This document shows, one piece after another, positions 43,238 to 51,805 of a stretch of 64,000 bases of DNA. Below the pieces are notes generated by a model. That model did no database searches and was not told the DNA's origin. It saw only the letters and a program-made list of their open reading frames with translations. The position numbers and the translations under genes were made by a program. Origin of the DNA: JBCBUE01 sp039818285 (GTDB lineage: Bacteria; Planctomycetota; Phycisphaerae; Phycisphaerales; Phycisphaeraceae); contig JBCBUE010000004.1 of the NCBI GenBank assembly GCA_039818285.1, forward strand, positions 25,713 to 89,712, written 5' to 3'. Positions within the stretch are counted from its first letter, which is position 1. Each line of letters begins with the position of its first letter.

Positions 43238-45802
43238 TTAAGTCCGTGCCGTTGGATTCGACACGGCGTCGAACAGCGAGTCGGCGTGGGCCGGGTTCGG
43301 CGGTGTTTGGCGTCGAGGGCGCCAGTCGAGCACGCGACCGGCCGCTGCCTGGCCGCTCAGGAACGCCGCCTCGACGCCTAAGTCGGCGTACCCGTCGCCG
43401 CAGACGGCGAGGCGACGCCGCGGGTCCGCGAGGCATCGCGGCTCGATAACGGACGTGGGGCGGGCCATGCCCCAGCGGTGGGCCGCGGAGAAGCGCACCA
43501 CCGGCTCACCGCCGATGAGGTCGCCGAGCACCGGACGCACGTCGGACGTCAGCTCGTCCGCGACGGCGGCGCGATCGGCGTCGTATCGAGCCTCGGACCA
43601 CCCGGCCGATGCGTGGACGATCCAGGCGGCGTAGCCATCGAGCACGTCGCGGCCTGGCTTGCGGTCGGCGCGGACGATCCGATCGATCGACGGATGGCCC
43701 GGCGTTTCGACCCACTCAGGGAGGTGCTGGCCGTTGTCTTCGACGACGAAGATGCCCACCCAGGCGGGCAGCATCGCGATGGAGGCGATGGCCCGAGTCA
43801 GCGCGTCGTCTGGCGTGCCAAGAAGGCGTAGCGCCTGAGGCGGCGCCGTGGCGAGGACGATCGCGTCGAAGGCGTCTTGAGTGGGTGACGCTTCCCTCTG
43901 TTCGATGGCGAGTGTCCATCGATCGCCGCCACGATCGATCTGAGCGACGGCGGAACCGGGCCTGACGTCGATGCCCTCAGCGAGGTGTTCTGCGATGGCG
44001 GCCATGGTGGGCCGACCCACGACCCACGTGCCCCCCGCGTCGACCGCGGACAGCTCACCCGCCCGCCATGCCACGCGTTCGTGCGGCCACCGCTGAGCGA
44101 CGCCGTCGGCGATCCAGGAGCGGACGTACCGACCGAAGCGGGGATCGGTGACGACCATCCCGACCGCGCCGTGATCCACGATCGTCGAGCCGACCCCGTC
44201 CACCTCAATGCGGCGGGCGCTCGCCCTGCCGCCGGGGCGCCGGCCTCGGTCGAACACGACGACGTTGCACCCCTGATCGACGAGCGTGCGGGCGCAGGCG
44301 AGCCCGGCGATGCCCGCGCCGACCACCGCCACGCGGAGCGGCTCGTACCCGGATCGGCTCTCCACGGCGGCGGCGTAACGGGAAGGCTTGAGTCGCTTGG
44401 CGTGGATCGTCGTGGTGCGGTCGCGGAGCGTCCCGAGGACGGACTGGCCGGGCGGGAAGGGGCGGTCGAACTGGCCGAGGCACCACAGCAGCCCGCCGTA
44501 GGAGTTGGGGTCGCTGCCGTCGAGGGCGTAGCGGTGGTTGAGGTCGATGAGAGTCCGCAGCGCTTCCTCGGGCGTCGCGGTCCACCGCGGCAGCATCTTG
44601 CCCCAGGTCATGCGGATGTTGTTGTGCAGCTCGCCGTTGCGCAGCAACGATCGCTGGGCGGCGTCCCATAGCGCGTCGCCAGTCGCCGCGCGACCGAGCG
44701 TCTCCCACGAATAGACGGCCTCTCGCTCGTCGTCGGCGTGATCGGCCAGGGTCTGGCGGGCCCAAGCGGGCAGGCCGGCGATCGACTCGAGCTCCGCCTC
44801 GGGGGTTCGGGCGCAGTAGTGGTGGGCGAGCTCGCGCCAAGTGAGCAGTTCGTCGAGGAACTTGTGGGCGCCGGAGCCGCCGTGTTCGTCGGCGTCTCGG
44901 GCGATGCGGAACGGCGAGACGTGGCCGTGGTGGAGGTAAGGCGAGAGGCCGCTGACGGCGTCCATGTCGGCCGCGTCGTTGCGTCGGTCGTCGTAGCGGT
45001 CGAGGTGGCGCTCGAGGAAGTCGTGCCAGCGTTGATAGCCGGCGTGCGTGCCGCCGGGGAGGCGGGCGACGGGCGGGATCGAGTGGTCGATGTCGCAGGC
45101 GGCGGCGAGGCCGATGAGGTCGGTGTCACGTAGGTCGGTGGGCTCGAAGCCGATCGTCTCGGGCGTCAGGGCGAGCGGGTCGACCGCCGGTTGGACGTCG
45201 ACCCATTGGGGCCGATAGCGCGGCTTCCAGTGGCGTTGCGCGGCCTTGCGGAAGGCAAAGGCGCGGGTGTGTCGTTCTTCGCCGAGCAAGCGCAGCGGCG
45301 CGACGCAGGCCGCGTCGACGGCGATCACGGGCGCATCGGTGCGGGCGGCGAGGGCGTCGGTCCAGCGCGGCATCGGGGGGGCGGGGAAGTCCTCGGTGAC
45401 CACCGCGCACGCGCGATCGGCCAGGCGGCGCAGCGGGCTGGGACTGGACGGGTCTGTCGGCAGCCAGAAGGCGTAGGCGATGCCGCGATCGGCGAGCGCG
45501 GCCTGGAGGTCGCGCGCGCCCTGCATGATGAAGACGTGGTGCCGGTCGCTGTTGTAGCGATGCCGGCCGCCGAGCCCCTGGTAGACCAACACGGGCTTAC
45601 CGAGCGCGTTGCCGATGGCGACGGCGGCGTCGAGGGCGGGGTTGTCGTGGTCGCGGATCGCGTGGTGCAGCCAGCACAGCACGAACGCCTCGTCCTCGCG
45701 CATCGGCGCCTCGCGCACATACCGCCACCGCTCGGCGACGGCGGGGGTCAGCCCGGAGGACCAGTGAGCGTCGATCAAGCCGTCGATGTCGTGCTCACCC
45801 AT
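43238..45802 (-). CDS. Class II photolyase fused to a renalase-like FAD oxidoreductase
   Basis: This 854-residue two-domain flavoprotein is unusual. The first 475 or so residues are a class II CPD photolyase: an alpha/beta photolyase domain, then a helical FAD domain with LLTWRELAHHYC, NIRMTWGKMLPRWT and NHRYALDGSDPNSYGG. From about residue 490 a second FAD protein begins with VVGAGIAGLACARTL (dinucleotide fold) and FDRGRRPGGRASARR, and continues with DHGAVGMVVTDPRF, resembling renalase/amine-oxidase-like enzymes. The first part repairs UV-induced pyrimidine dimers; the role of the second is unknown. The reading frame is continuous with no stop or ribosome binding site between. ATG 45802 is used. 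Confidence 0.88.
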   Translation of the reverse strand: MGEHDIDGLIDAHWSSGLTPAVAERWRYVREAPMREDEAFVLCWLHHAIRDHDNPALDAAVAIGNALGKPVLVYQGLGGRHRYNSDRHHVFIMQGARDLQAALADRGIAYAFWLPTDPSSPSPLRRLADRACAVVTEDFPAPPMPRWTDALAARTDAPVIAVDAACVAPLRLLGEERHTRAFAFRKAAQRHWKPRYRPQWVDVQPAVDPLALTPETIGFEPTDLRDTDLIGLAAACDIDHSIPPVARLPGGTHAGYQRWHDFLERHLDRYDDRRNDAADMDAVSGLSPYLHHGHVSPFRIARDADEHGGSGAHKFLDELLTWRELAHHYCARTPEAELESIAGLPAWARQTLADHADDEREAVYSWETLGRAATGDALWDAAQRSLLRNGELHNNIRMTWGKMLPRWTATPEEALRTLIDLNHRYALDGSDPNSYGGLLWCLGQFDRPFPPGQSVLGTLRDRTTTIHAKRLKPSRYAAAVESRSGYEPLRVAVVGAGIAGLACARTLVDQGCNVVVFDRGRRPGGRASARRIEVDGVGSTIVDHGAVGMVVTDPRFGRYVRSWIADGVAQRWPHERVAWRAGELSAVDAGGTWVVGRPTMAAIAEHLAEGIDVRPGSAVAQIDRGGDRWTLAIEQREASPTQDAFDAIVLATAPPQALRLLGTPDDALTRAIASIAMLPAWVGIFVVEDNGQHLPEWVETPGHPSIDRIVRADRKPGRDVLDGYAAWIVHASAGWSEARYDADRAAVADELTSDVRPVLGDLIGGEPVVRFSAAHRWGMARPTSVIEPRCLADPRRRLAVCGDGYADLGVEAAFLSGQAAAGRVLDWRPRRQTPPNPAHADSLFDAVSNPTART

Positions 45803-45880
45803 TGGCAAGCGTAGGTCGCGCGAGCCCGGCGTTGCGTGAGTCGGCGGGGCAGCGTGTCGCGTGCGCCTCGGCGTGACGAG

Positions 45881-48274
45881 CTACTCGTAAACGACCTCGT
45901 CGAGGTAGAAGACGATCGGCTCGCCCTGGCCGGCGACGACCCATGCAAAGCCGGTCTTGATGCGTTGCATGTCCTTGCCGGTCAGGTCGATGCTGTACTG
46001 CTTCCACTCAGGGGTGAGGGTCACCTCGATCTCTTGCCCGTCGGAGTCGGGGTAGCGGGCGTCGTCGCCGAGCAGGCCGAAGCCGAACTTGACCTGCTCG
46101 CCGCCCTTCTCGCCGCGGGCGTGGAAGGTGAGTCGCTTGGCGCCGCGGAGGTCGAAGCCGCCGTTGACGTCGCCCCAGTCGTTGGGCGGGTTCTGCCAGA
46201 GGACGCCGGCCCAATCGCCGGGGGCGTCGTACGACACGCGCAGGGCGTGCTTGCCGGCGAAGGGCTGCTGCCCGTCGCGCGGGAGCATCTTGGCGGCGCT
46301 CGTGTTGCCCATGTAGCCCGACGGCGCCCAGCCTGAGGCGTCGCCGTCGCGGTAGACGACGGCGGGGAGCGTGGCCTTCTGGCCGGGGGTTATGGCGGGC
46401 TGGTTGGCTTTGGCCTGATCGCCGGCGGAGACGTCCGCGCCGTCGGCGCCGACGTAGGCGATGTCGTCGAGGTAGAAGGTGACGGGGCCGGCGGCGACCC
46501 ACATGAAGCCGGTCTTGATGCGCGACAGGTCGCGGCCGGTCAGCGGCAGGGTGACCTGCTGCCAGTCGGTGGTCAGCGTGACCTCCTTCTCGCCCTTGGC
46601 GGTGTCGTAGAACGCCTTGCTGCGATCGAGGACGCCGAAGCCGAACTTGACCTTCTCGCCGCCCTGCTCGCCGCGGACCCAGAAGGTCAGGGCCTCGGCG
46701 CCGGTGAGGTCGTAACCGCCCTTGGCGTCGCCCCAGTCGTTGGGGGGGTCCTGCCACACGACGCCGGCCCAGCCGCCCGTGCCGTCGTACTCGACCTTGA
46801 GCGCGGTGTCGCCGGTGTGCGGCCGCTCGGTGGCGCGGGGCGACATGGCGATGCCGGCGGCCCCGCCCATGTAGCCCGAGGGCGTGAAGGGCTCGCCCCG
46901 CATGCCGTCGGCGTAGACCCACAGCGGCAGGTCGGCGGGCTTGCCGTCGTTGGCGGCCCGCGCGACGGCCTTGCGCTGCGCGTCGGTCGGGCTGGCCAGG
47001 ACGGGGATGTTCGCCATGGCCGCTCCTCCTCGGCCGTCGCGAACGTAGGCGTAGATGCGGTAGACGCCCGGGCTTTCGGGGAGCTCGATCACGGCGTGCT
47101 CGGCGTCGTGCTCGATGATCGCCTCGGGGAACTCGGCGGTGTCCTCGCGGAAGTCGCCGCCGGTGAAGTACTGGTCGTCCTCGACGTGCAGCTTCCACTC
47201 GACGTCGATCGGGTCGCCGTCGGGGTCGCTGGCGGCGAGGTTGACGGTGATGCGTTGGCCGGCCTTGACCGAGTCGCCGCCGGGGATCGACAGCGGCTCG
47301 ACGACCGGGCAGAGGTTCTCGGGGCGGTGCCCGGTCCAGCGTTCGGTCATGGCGTCGACGGCGGCGAGCTTGCTGCCGTCGGGCAGGAACATGCCGAACC
47401 AGGTGGCGGTGGCTTCCTGCTTGAAGCCCCAGGTGAAGGCGAACCCGCCGAGGCAGAGCCGGTCGCGCTCGGCCTCGATCGCCTGGTCCCAGGTGGCGAG
47501 GTAGCTCTCGGCCTTCTGCGTGCTCGTCAGCTCGGGCGCGGCGTCGAAGTCGGTGCGGCCGACCTCCCAGGTGCCGGCGGGGCCGAACTCGGTGATCATG
47601 TAGGGCTTGGTGCCGCCGGCCTCGCGGTAGCGCACGCCGATCGACGAACCGCCGCCGTAGCTGTTGACGCCCACGATGTCGATGTCGGGGCAGAGGGTGT
47701 GGATCGACTCGATGCGCTTGCCGCCGATCTCGGCGGTGACCGTGGCCGTGGGCCGATTGGGGTCGAGCTGCTTGACCATCTCGGCGAGCTCCTGGATGTG
47801 GTTCCAGATGAGCTCGTTGTCGCCGTCGCCGAAGCCCTCCATCTCGTTGCCAAGCACCCACATCAAGACGTTGGGGTGGTCTCGGTGCTTGAGCACGCCC
47901 TCGCGGACCATGGCCTTCTGCTGGTCGAGGGCGGCCTGGTCGGTGTAGTCGAACCCGTGGCGTTCGTGGCCGAGCCAGAAGCCGACCGCGACCATGAGGT
48001 CGTTGTCTTTCGCACGCTGGAGGCGAGCGGGGGTGTCGTCCCCGACGCCCCAGGTGCGGAAGGCGTTTCCTCCGGACGCCGCGAGCAGGGCCTTGTCGCC
48101 GTCGCCGCCGGCGCCCTTGATGAAAAAGGGTTGGCCGTTGACGTGGAGCTGGTAGCCGGTGTCGATCTCGACGAGCTCGACCTTGGGGGCCTGGGCGAGC
48201 GCGGCAAAGGAGACGAGGGCGGACAGGCAGAAGACGAAGAGTCGATACGACAAGACGGCGTGGGCGCGAGGCAT
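45881..48274 (-). CDS. Exported GH2-like hydrolase with two tandem carbohydrate-binding-like modules
   Basis: This 797-residue protein has a signal peptide (about residues 1-28) and a TIM barrel with Glu144 in WVLGNEMEG (likely acid/base) and Glu229 in MITEFGPAG (likely nucleophile). An Ig-like domain follows (about 325-430), then two copies of a module of about 160 residues (450-609 and 637-797). Each copy has PSGYMG, WAGVxWQ, PPNDWGD, KVKFGFG or QVKFGFG, and a final FYLDD or FYLDE, as in CBM11/CBM4-like jelly rolls. It is a paralogue of the enzyme at 27480-28817. AGGA lies eight bases before the ATG. It follows the second LacI gene by 38 bases. Confidence 0.82.
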   Translation of the reverse strand: MPRAHAVLSYRLFVFCLSALVSFAALAQAPKVELVEIDTGYQLHVNGQPFFIKGAGGDGDKALLAASGGNAFRTWGVGDDTPARLQRAKDNDLMVAVGFWLGHERHGFDYTDQAALDQQKAMVREGVLKHRDHPNVLMWVLGNEMEGFGDGDNELIWNHIQELAEMVKQLDPNRPTATVTAEIGGKRIESIHTLCPDIDIVGVNSYGGGSSIGVRYREAGGTKPYMITEFGPAGTWEVGRTDFDAAPELTSTQKAESYLATWDQAIEAERDRLCLGGFAFTWGFKQEATATWFGMFLPDGSKLAAVDAMTERWTGHRPENLCPVVEPLSIPGGDSVKAGQRITVNLAASDPDGDPIDVEWKLHVEDDQYFTGGDFREDTAEFPEAIIEHDAEHAVIELPESPGVYRIYAYVRDGRGGAAMANIPVLASPTDAQRKAVARAANDGKPADLPLWVYADGMRGEPFTPSGYMGGAAGIAMSPRATERPHTGDTALKVEYDGTGGWAGVVWQDPPNDWGDAKGGYDLTGAEALTFWVRGEQGGEKVKFGFGVLDRSKAFYDTAKGEKEVTLTTDWQQVTLPLTGRDLSRIKTGFMWVAAGPVTFYLDDIAYVGADGADVSAGDQAKANQPAITPGQKATLPAVVYRDGDASGWAPSGYMGNTSAAKMLPRDGQQPFAGKHALRVSYDAPGDWAGVLWQNPPNDWGDVNGGFDLRGAKRLTFHARGEKGGEQVKFGFGLLGDDARYPDSDGQEIEVTLTPEWKQYSIDLTGKDMQRIKTGFAWVVAGQGEPIVFYLDEVVYE
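45884..46366 (-). repeat. Second copy of tandem C-terminal module
   Basis: This encodes residues 637-797 of the hydrolase and pairs with the copy at 46448-46927. The two share most of the strand motifs, which points to an internal duplication. Confidence 0.75.
46448..46927 (-). repeat. First copy of tandem C-terminal module
   Basis: This encodes residues 450-609. It aligns with the second copy over its whole length; a short linker (about residues 610-636) separates the copies. Confidence 0.75.
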
Positions 48275-48312
48275 GGAATCGTTCCTGGAGGTGCGGTCGG
48301 AGTGGCTTGGGA

Positions 48313-49326
48313 TCATTGAGAGGGTGAAGCGGGCGGGGGGCCGGTGGATTCGTGAGGCTCGAACCAGCATTCGGGGCTGGCGACATCGACCTGTCCGTTC
48401 GTGGTCGGTCCGAGGCGTTGCTCGAGGGCGGCGAAGGCGGCGCGGCCGAGGGCGTGGGCGTCCTGGCAGACGGCGCTCATGCGGGGGTACGTGGAGAATC
48501 GCTGGTCGCCGTCGTCGAAACCCAGGATCGACAGGTCCTCGGGGATGCGGACGCCGACGCGCTGGGCCTCGTGGCACATGCCGACGCCGACGAGGGGGTC
48601 GGTGCAGAAGACGGCGGTCGGGGCGTCGGGCGTGGTCATGAGCTGTCGGAGGGCGACGGTGCCGGCGTCGCGGTAGCCGAAGACGCGATGAACGAGTCGG
48701 TCGGAGGCGTCGATGCCGTGGTCGATGAGCGTGCGGCGCCACGCGTCGAGTCGGGCGGCGTGGTCGTGGTCGTCGAGGAGGTTGAGCGTGATGGCGATGC
48801 GGCGGTGGCCGAGGTGGATCAGGTGCTCGATGGCTCGGCGGCAGGCGTCGTCGACGCGGGTGGAGAGACAGTGGATCGCGGGGTCGTTGAAGTCGTCGGC
48901 GATGACCAGGAAGGGGAACGGCTCGAGGGCGAGCGGGCGGATGAGGTCGCGGGTCTCGGTGGTGGTGCGGACGACGGCGGCGCGGACGCCCTTGCGGAGC
49001 AGCATCTGGGCGAGGGATTCGCCTCGTTCGCGGGCGCGGGTGGCGGTCAGCACGATCAGGTCGCTGCCAGTGCGGTCGAGGCCGGCGGACATGCCCTCCA
49101 TGAGCGCGGCGTCGTAGGGCGAGCCGAGGGACGGCTTACCGGTGTAGAGCAGCGCGACGTTGGAGGTCGAGCGTCGGCCGACGGCGCCGACGTAACCGCT
49201 GCGGTTGGCCGCGGCGAGGACCTTGTCGCGGGCGGACGCACTGACCTGCGGGGAGTTGTTGAGCACCCGCGAGACGGTCCCGATCGACACGCCGGCCTCT
49301 TTCGCGATCTGTCGGACGGTGGGCAT
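48313..49326 (-). CDS. LacI-family transcriptional regulator
   Basis: This 337-residue repressor has a standard LacI head (MPTVRQIAKEAGVSIGTVSRVLNNS) and a ligand-binding domain (VALLYTGKPSLGSPYDAALM, AVFCTDPLVGVGMCHEAQRVG, LSILGFDDGDQRF). The ATG at 49326 starts exactly where LacI proteins begin; an ATG at 49383 falls inside an inverted repeat that is probably the operator. It is divergent from the GH81 gene and precedes the GH2-like hydrolase, and is expected to repress both units and itself. Confidence 0.92.
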   Translation of the reverse strand: MPTVRQIAKEAGVSIGTVSRVLNNSPQVSASARDKVLAAANRSGYVGAVGRRSTSNVALLYTGKPSLGSPYDAALMEGMSAGLDRTGSDLIVLTATRARERGESLAQMLLRKGVRAAVVRTTTETRDLIRPLALEPFPFLVIADDFNDPAIHCLSTRVDDACRRAIEHLIHLGHRRIAITLNLLDDHDHAARLDAWRRTLIDHGIDASDRLVHRVFGYRDAGTVALRQLMTTPDAPTAVFCTDPLVGVGMCHEAQRVGVRIPEDLSILGFDDGDQRFSTYPRMSAVCQDAHALGRAAFAALEQRLGPTTNGQVDVASPECWFEPHESTGPPPASPSQ

Positions 49327-49375
49327 CCGGTGGCCTGACTCGCGGGGGGAGATGAGAAAGTGATCCGAAGACACT

Positions 49376-49395
49376 TGTTCCATAATGATGGAACA
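49376..49395. promoter_or_regulatory. Probable operator of the second LacI regulator
   Basis: The inverted repeat TGTTCCAT-AATG-ATGGAACA sits between the divergent LacI and GH81 genes in an AT-richer stretch, 50 bases from the LacI ATG and 17 from the GH81 ATG. CTTGTTCCA, its left arm, recurs at 49469-49477. Confidence 0.68.
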
Positions 49396-49411
49396 GTTAC
49401 AAGTATGAATC

Positions 49412-51796
49412 ATGAATCTTCTATTGTCAACGACGTCTTCGACTCGTCTCTGGGGGCCAGAAATTAAACTTGTTCCAAAACGATTCTACGCCGCGCCCTG
49501 CCTCGTCCGACGCGATCGATCGCTGCTGGCGGTCGTGGCGTGGGGCGTGTTGACGGCGGTGGGCTTCACGGCCACGGGCCAGACACCGATCGCGGTCGGC
49601 GCCGGCTCGTACGCCGACCGGCCGCCGCGCGATGAGCAGGTCGATGCGTTCCTCGCGCGGCCGATGTACTTCGTCGACCGTGGCGAGCGGGCGGCGCCGA
49701 CCAACGACTGGTGGACCGACCTCGTGTTCAGTCGGTTCGGCTCGTCGCTGTGGGCGCAACCGATCAAGGTCGACGCGCGGCCCGAGGGCGTGGAGATCAC
49801 CCTGCCGACGCGCTGGGCCGACAACGGGCAGGACCTGGTGAGCGAGCACCCGCTTGGGGTGGGCGGCGTGGACTTCCGAGCTGACGATGCGCGCGTTGTC
49901 GACTGGGGCGACTGGACGGTGACGTTCCGATTGGCCGAGTCAGCCGATCGCTACATCGACGTGACGATCGGGCGGGGGATGCCGACGGTGTGGCTGGCCT
50001 ATCACGGGGTCGAGCCGACGGTGCGCTGGCAGGGGCAGGCTCAAGTGCAACGGCCGGGCGGGGGGGCAGTCGAGGGACGGCCGCTGCGCGACGGGCTGAT
50101 GATCGAGTCGCAGGATCGATCCTGGGGGGTGTTCCCGACGGCGCCGGCGCGGGCACGGCGGGACGGGGACGGGTTGGCGCTGACGTTGGATCGCGCCGCG
50201 AGCGACGAGCCGACGGGGTTGATGATCGCGGCGATGAACCGGCCGAGCGACTACCGGCTGTTCGAGCGGGCGAGCCGGTGGTGGCCGGCGGGGAGCCGGC
50301 TGGACTGGTCTTGGGACCGCGAAGCAGGCGTGGTGCGCACGGTCTGGGCGCTGGACCTTCGGCCGTGGTCGAGCGTGGGGTCGGCGCCGGACGAGGCGCC
50401 GTTCGCGGTGCAGGGCTGGCTGCCGCATCACCTCGCGCAGACGCAGGCGTCGTTCGACATCGACGGGCCGAGCTATCTGAGCCCGCGCGGAAGCTTGCGG
50501 ACGGCGACGGGTGCGCTCTTCGAGATCGACTTCCCTTTCCGCGGGGTGATGGCGGCGATGCCGAGCCCAGCGGCGATCGATCCGGGGGCCGCGTTTGATC
50601 GCGCCGCCTTCGGGCGGTTTCTCGATCGGGCGATCGACAAGCCGACGACCGCGCCGGACAGCTACTGGAGCGGCAAAGACACGCTGCGTCACGCGCGGTA
50701 CGCCATGGCGGCGGCGGCGCTCGAAGACGAGCGATATGAGCGGCAGCGCGAGAAGACGCGGGAGGTGCTGATCGACTGGCTGACCTACACGCCCGGCGAG
50801 GGCGAGCGGTACTTCGCGCGGTACGGCGAGCACGGCGGGCTGATCGGGCTGCGACACAGCTACGGTTCCGAGGCGTTCAACGATCATCACTTCCACTTCG
50901 GGTACTACACGCTGGCCGGGGCGATGATGGCGATGATGGACCCGTCGTTCGCCGAGGACTACGGGCCGATGCTGACGCTGGTCGCGAAGGACTACGCCAA
51001 CTGGGACCGCGGCGACGAGCGGTTCCCGTGGATGCGCAACTTCGATCCGTGGGCCGGTCACTCCTGGGCCAGCGGGGTCTCGAGCCCGGGCGGGAACAAT
51101 CAGGAGTCGAGCTCGGAGGCGATGATGAGCTGGGCGGGGCTGCACCTGTTGGGCCTGATGTTGAACGACGACGAGATGGCCGCGGCGGGCGCGATGGGGT
51201 ACGCGATGGAGTCGCGGGCGGTGCTGGAGTACTGGTTCGACTGGCGGCAGACGAACTGGTCGCCGGACTACCCGTTCCCGGTCGTGGGGATCCTGTGGTC
51301 GGCCGGGCAGCAGTACGCGACGTATTTCAGCGGCGACCCCGGGTGGATCCACGGGATTCAGTGGTTCCCCGCCGGGCCTTGGCTGGACTACTTGGCGGAG
51401 GACGACGCGCTGACCGAACGCCAACTGGCGGCGCTGCGTCGGGATCGGGCGAAGAAGGAAGGGTCGGGAGAACTCAAGGACATGGGGACGGTGGTCGGGA
51501 ACGTGCTGCTCGGGTACCTGTCGGTGGTGCGTCCCGAGGAAGCGGTCGCGGCGATCGAGCCGTTGGCGGCGAACGACGACCCGATCACGCGCGACCACGA
51601 GGACCACGGGTTGCACCTGTTCGATGCGCACGCGCGGGCGGCGCTGGGCACGCTGGATCGCCGGGCGTTGCCGAGCGATCCGCTGACGCATCGGTTTGTC
51701 GATGAGGACGGCGATCGGATCGACATCCGCCTGGTGCCGGCGGTGTCGGCCGGGGAGGCGCCGCGGTGGGTCGTCGAGCGGCGGCCGGGCCGTTGA
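49412..51796 (+). CDS. GH81 endo-beta-1,3-glucanase
   Basis: This enzyme of about 794 residues has the GH81 core: DHHFHFGYYTLAGAMMAMMDP (Asp491, likely acid) and NQESSSEAMMSWAGLHLLG (Glu565 and Glu569, catalytic base candidates). WWTDLVF near residue 100 and FDPWAGHSWASG are also family blocks. GH81 enzymes cut laminarin-type beta-1,3-glucans. A signal-like hydrophobic stretch (LLAVVAWGVLTAVGF) begins only near residue 37, so the ATG at 49412 may be too early; no better start with a ribosome binding site is clear. It is divergently transcribed from the LacI gene. Confidence 0.9.
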   Translation: MNLLLSTTSSTRLWGPEIKLVPKRFYAAPCLVRRDRSLLAVVAWGVLTAVGFTATGQTPIAVGAGSYADRPPRDEQVDAFLARPMYFVDRGERAAPTNDWWTDLVFSRFGSSLWAQPIKVDARPEGVEITLPTRWADNGQDLVSEHPLGVGGVDFRADDARVVDWGDWTVTFRLAESADRYIDVTIGRGMPTVWLAYHGVEPTVRWQGQAQVQRPGGGAVEGRPLRDGLMIESQDRSWGVFPTAPARARRDGDGLALTLDRAASDEPTGLMIAAMNRPSDYRLFERASRWWPAGSRLDWSWDREAGVVRTVWALDLRPWSSVGSAPDEAPFAVQGWLPHHLAQTQASFDIDGPSYLSPRGSLRTATGALFEIDFPFRGVMAAMPSPAAIDPGAAFDRAAFGRFLDRAIDKPTTAPDSYWSGKDTLRHARYAMAAAALEDERYERQREKTREVLIDWLTYTPGEGERYFARYGEHGGLIGLRHSYGSEAFNDHHFHFGYYTLAGAMMAMMDPSFAEDYGPMLTLVAKDYANWDRGDERFPWMRNFDPWAGHSWASGVSSPGGNNQESSSEAMMSWAGLHLLGLMLNDDEMAAAGAMGYAMESRAVLEYWFDWRQTNWSPDYPFPVVGILWSAGQQYATYFSGDPGWIHGIQWFPAGPWLDYLAEDDALTERQLAALRRDRAKKEGSGELKDMGTVVGNVLLGYLSVVRPEEAVAAIEPLAANDDPITRDHEDHGLHLFDAHARAALGTLDRRALPSDPLTHRFVDEDGDRIDIRLVPAVSAGEAPRWVVERRPGR

Positions 51797-51805
51797 GCGG
51801 GCGAG

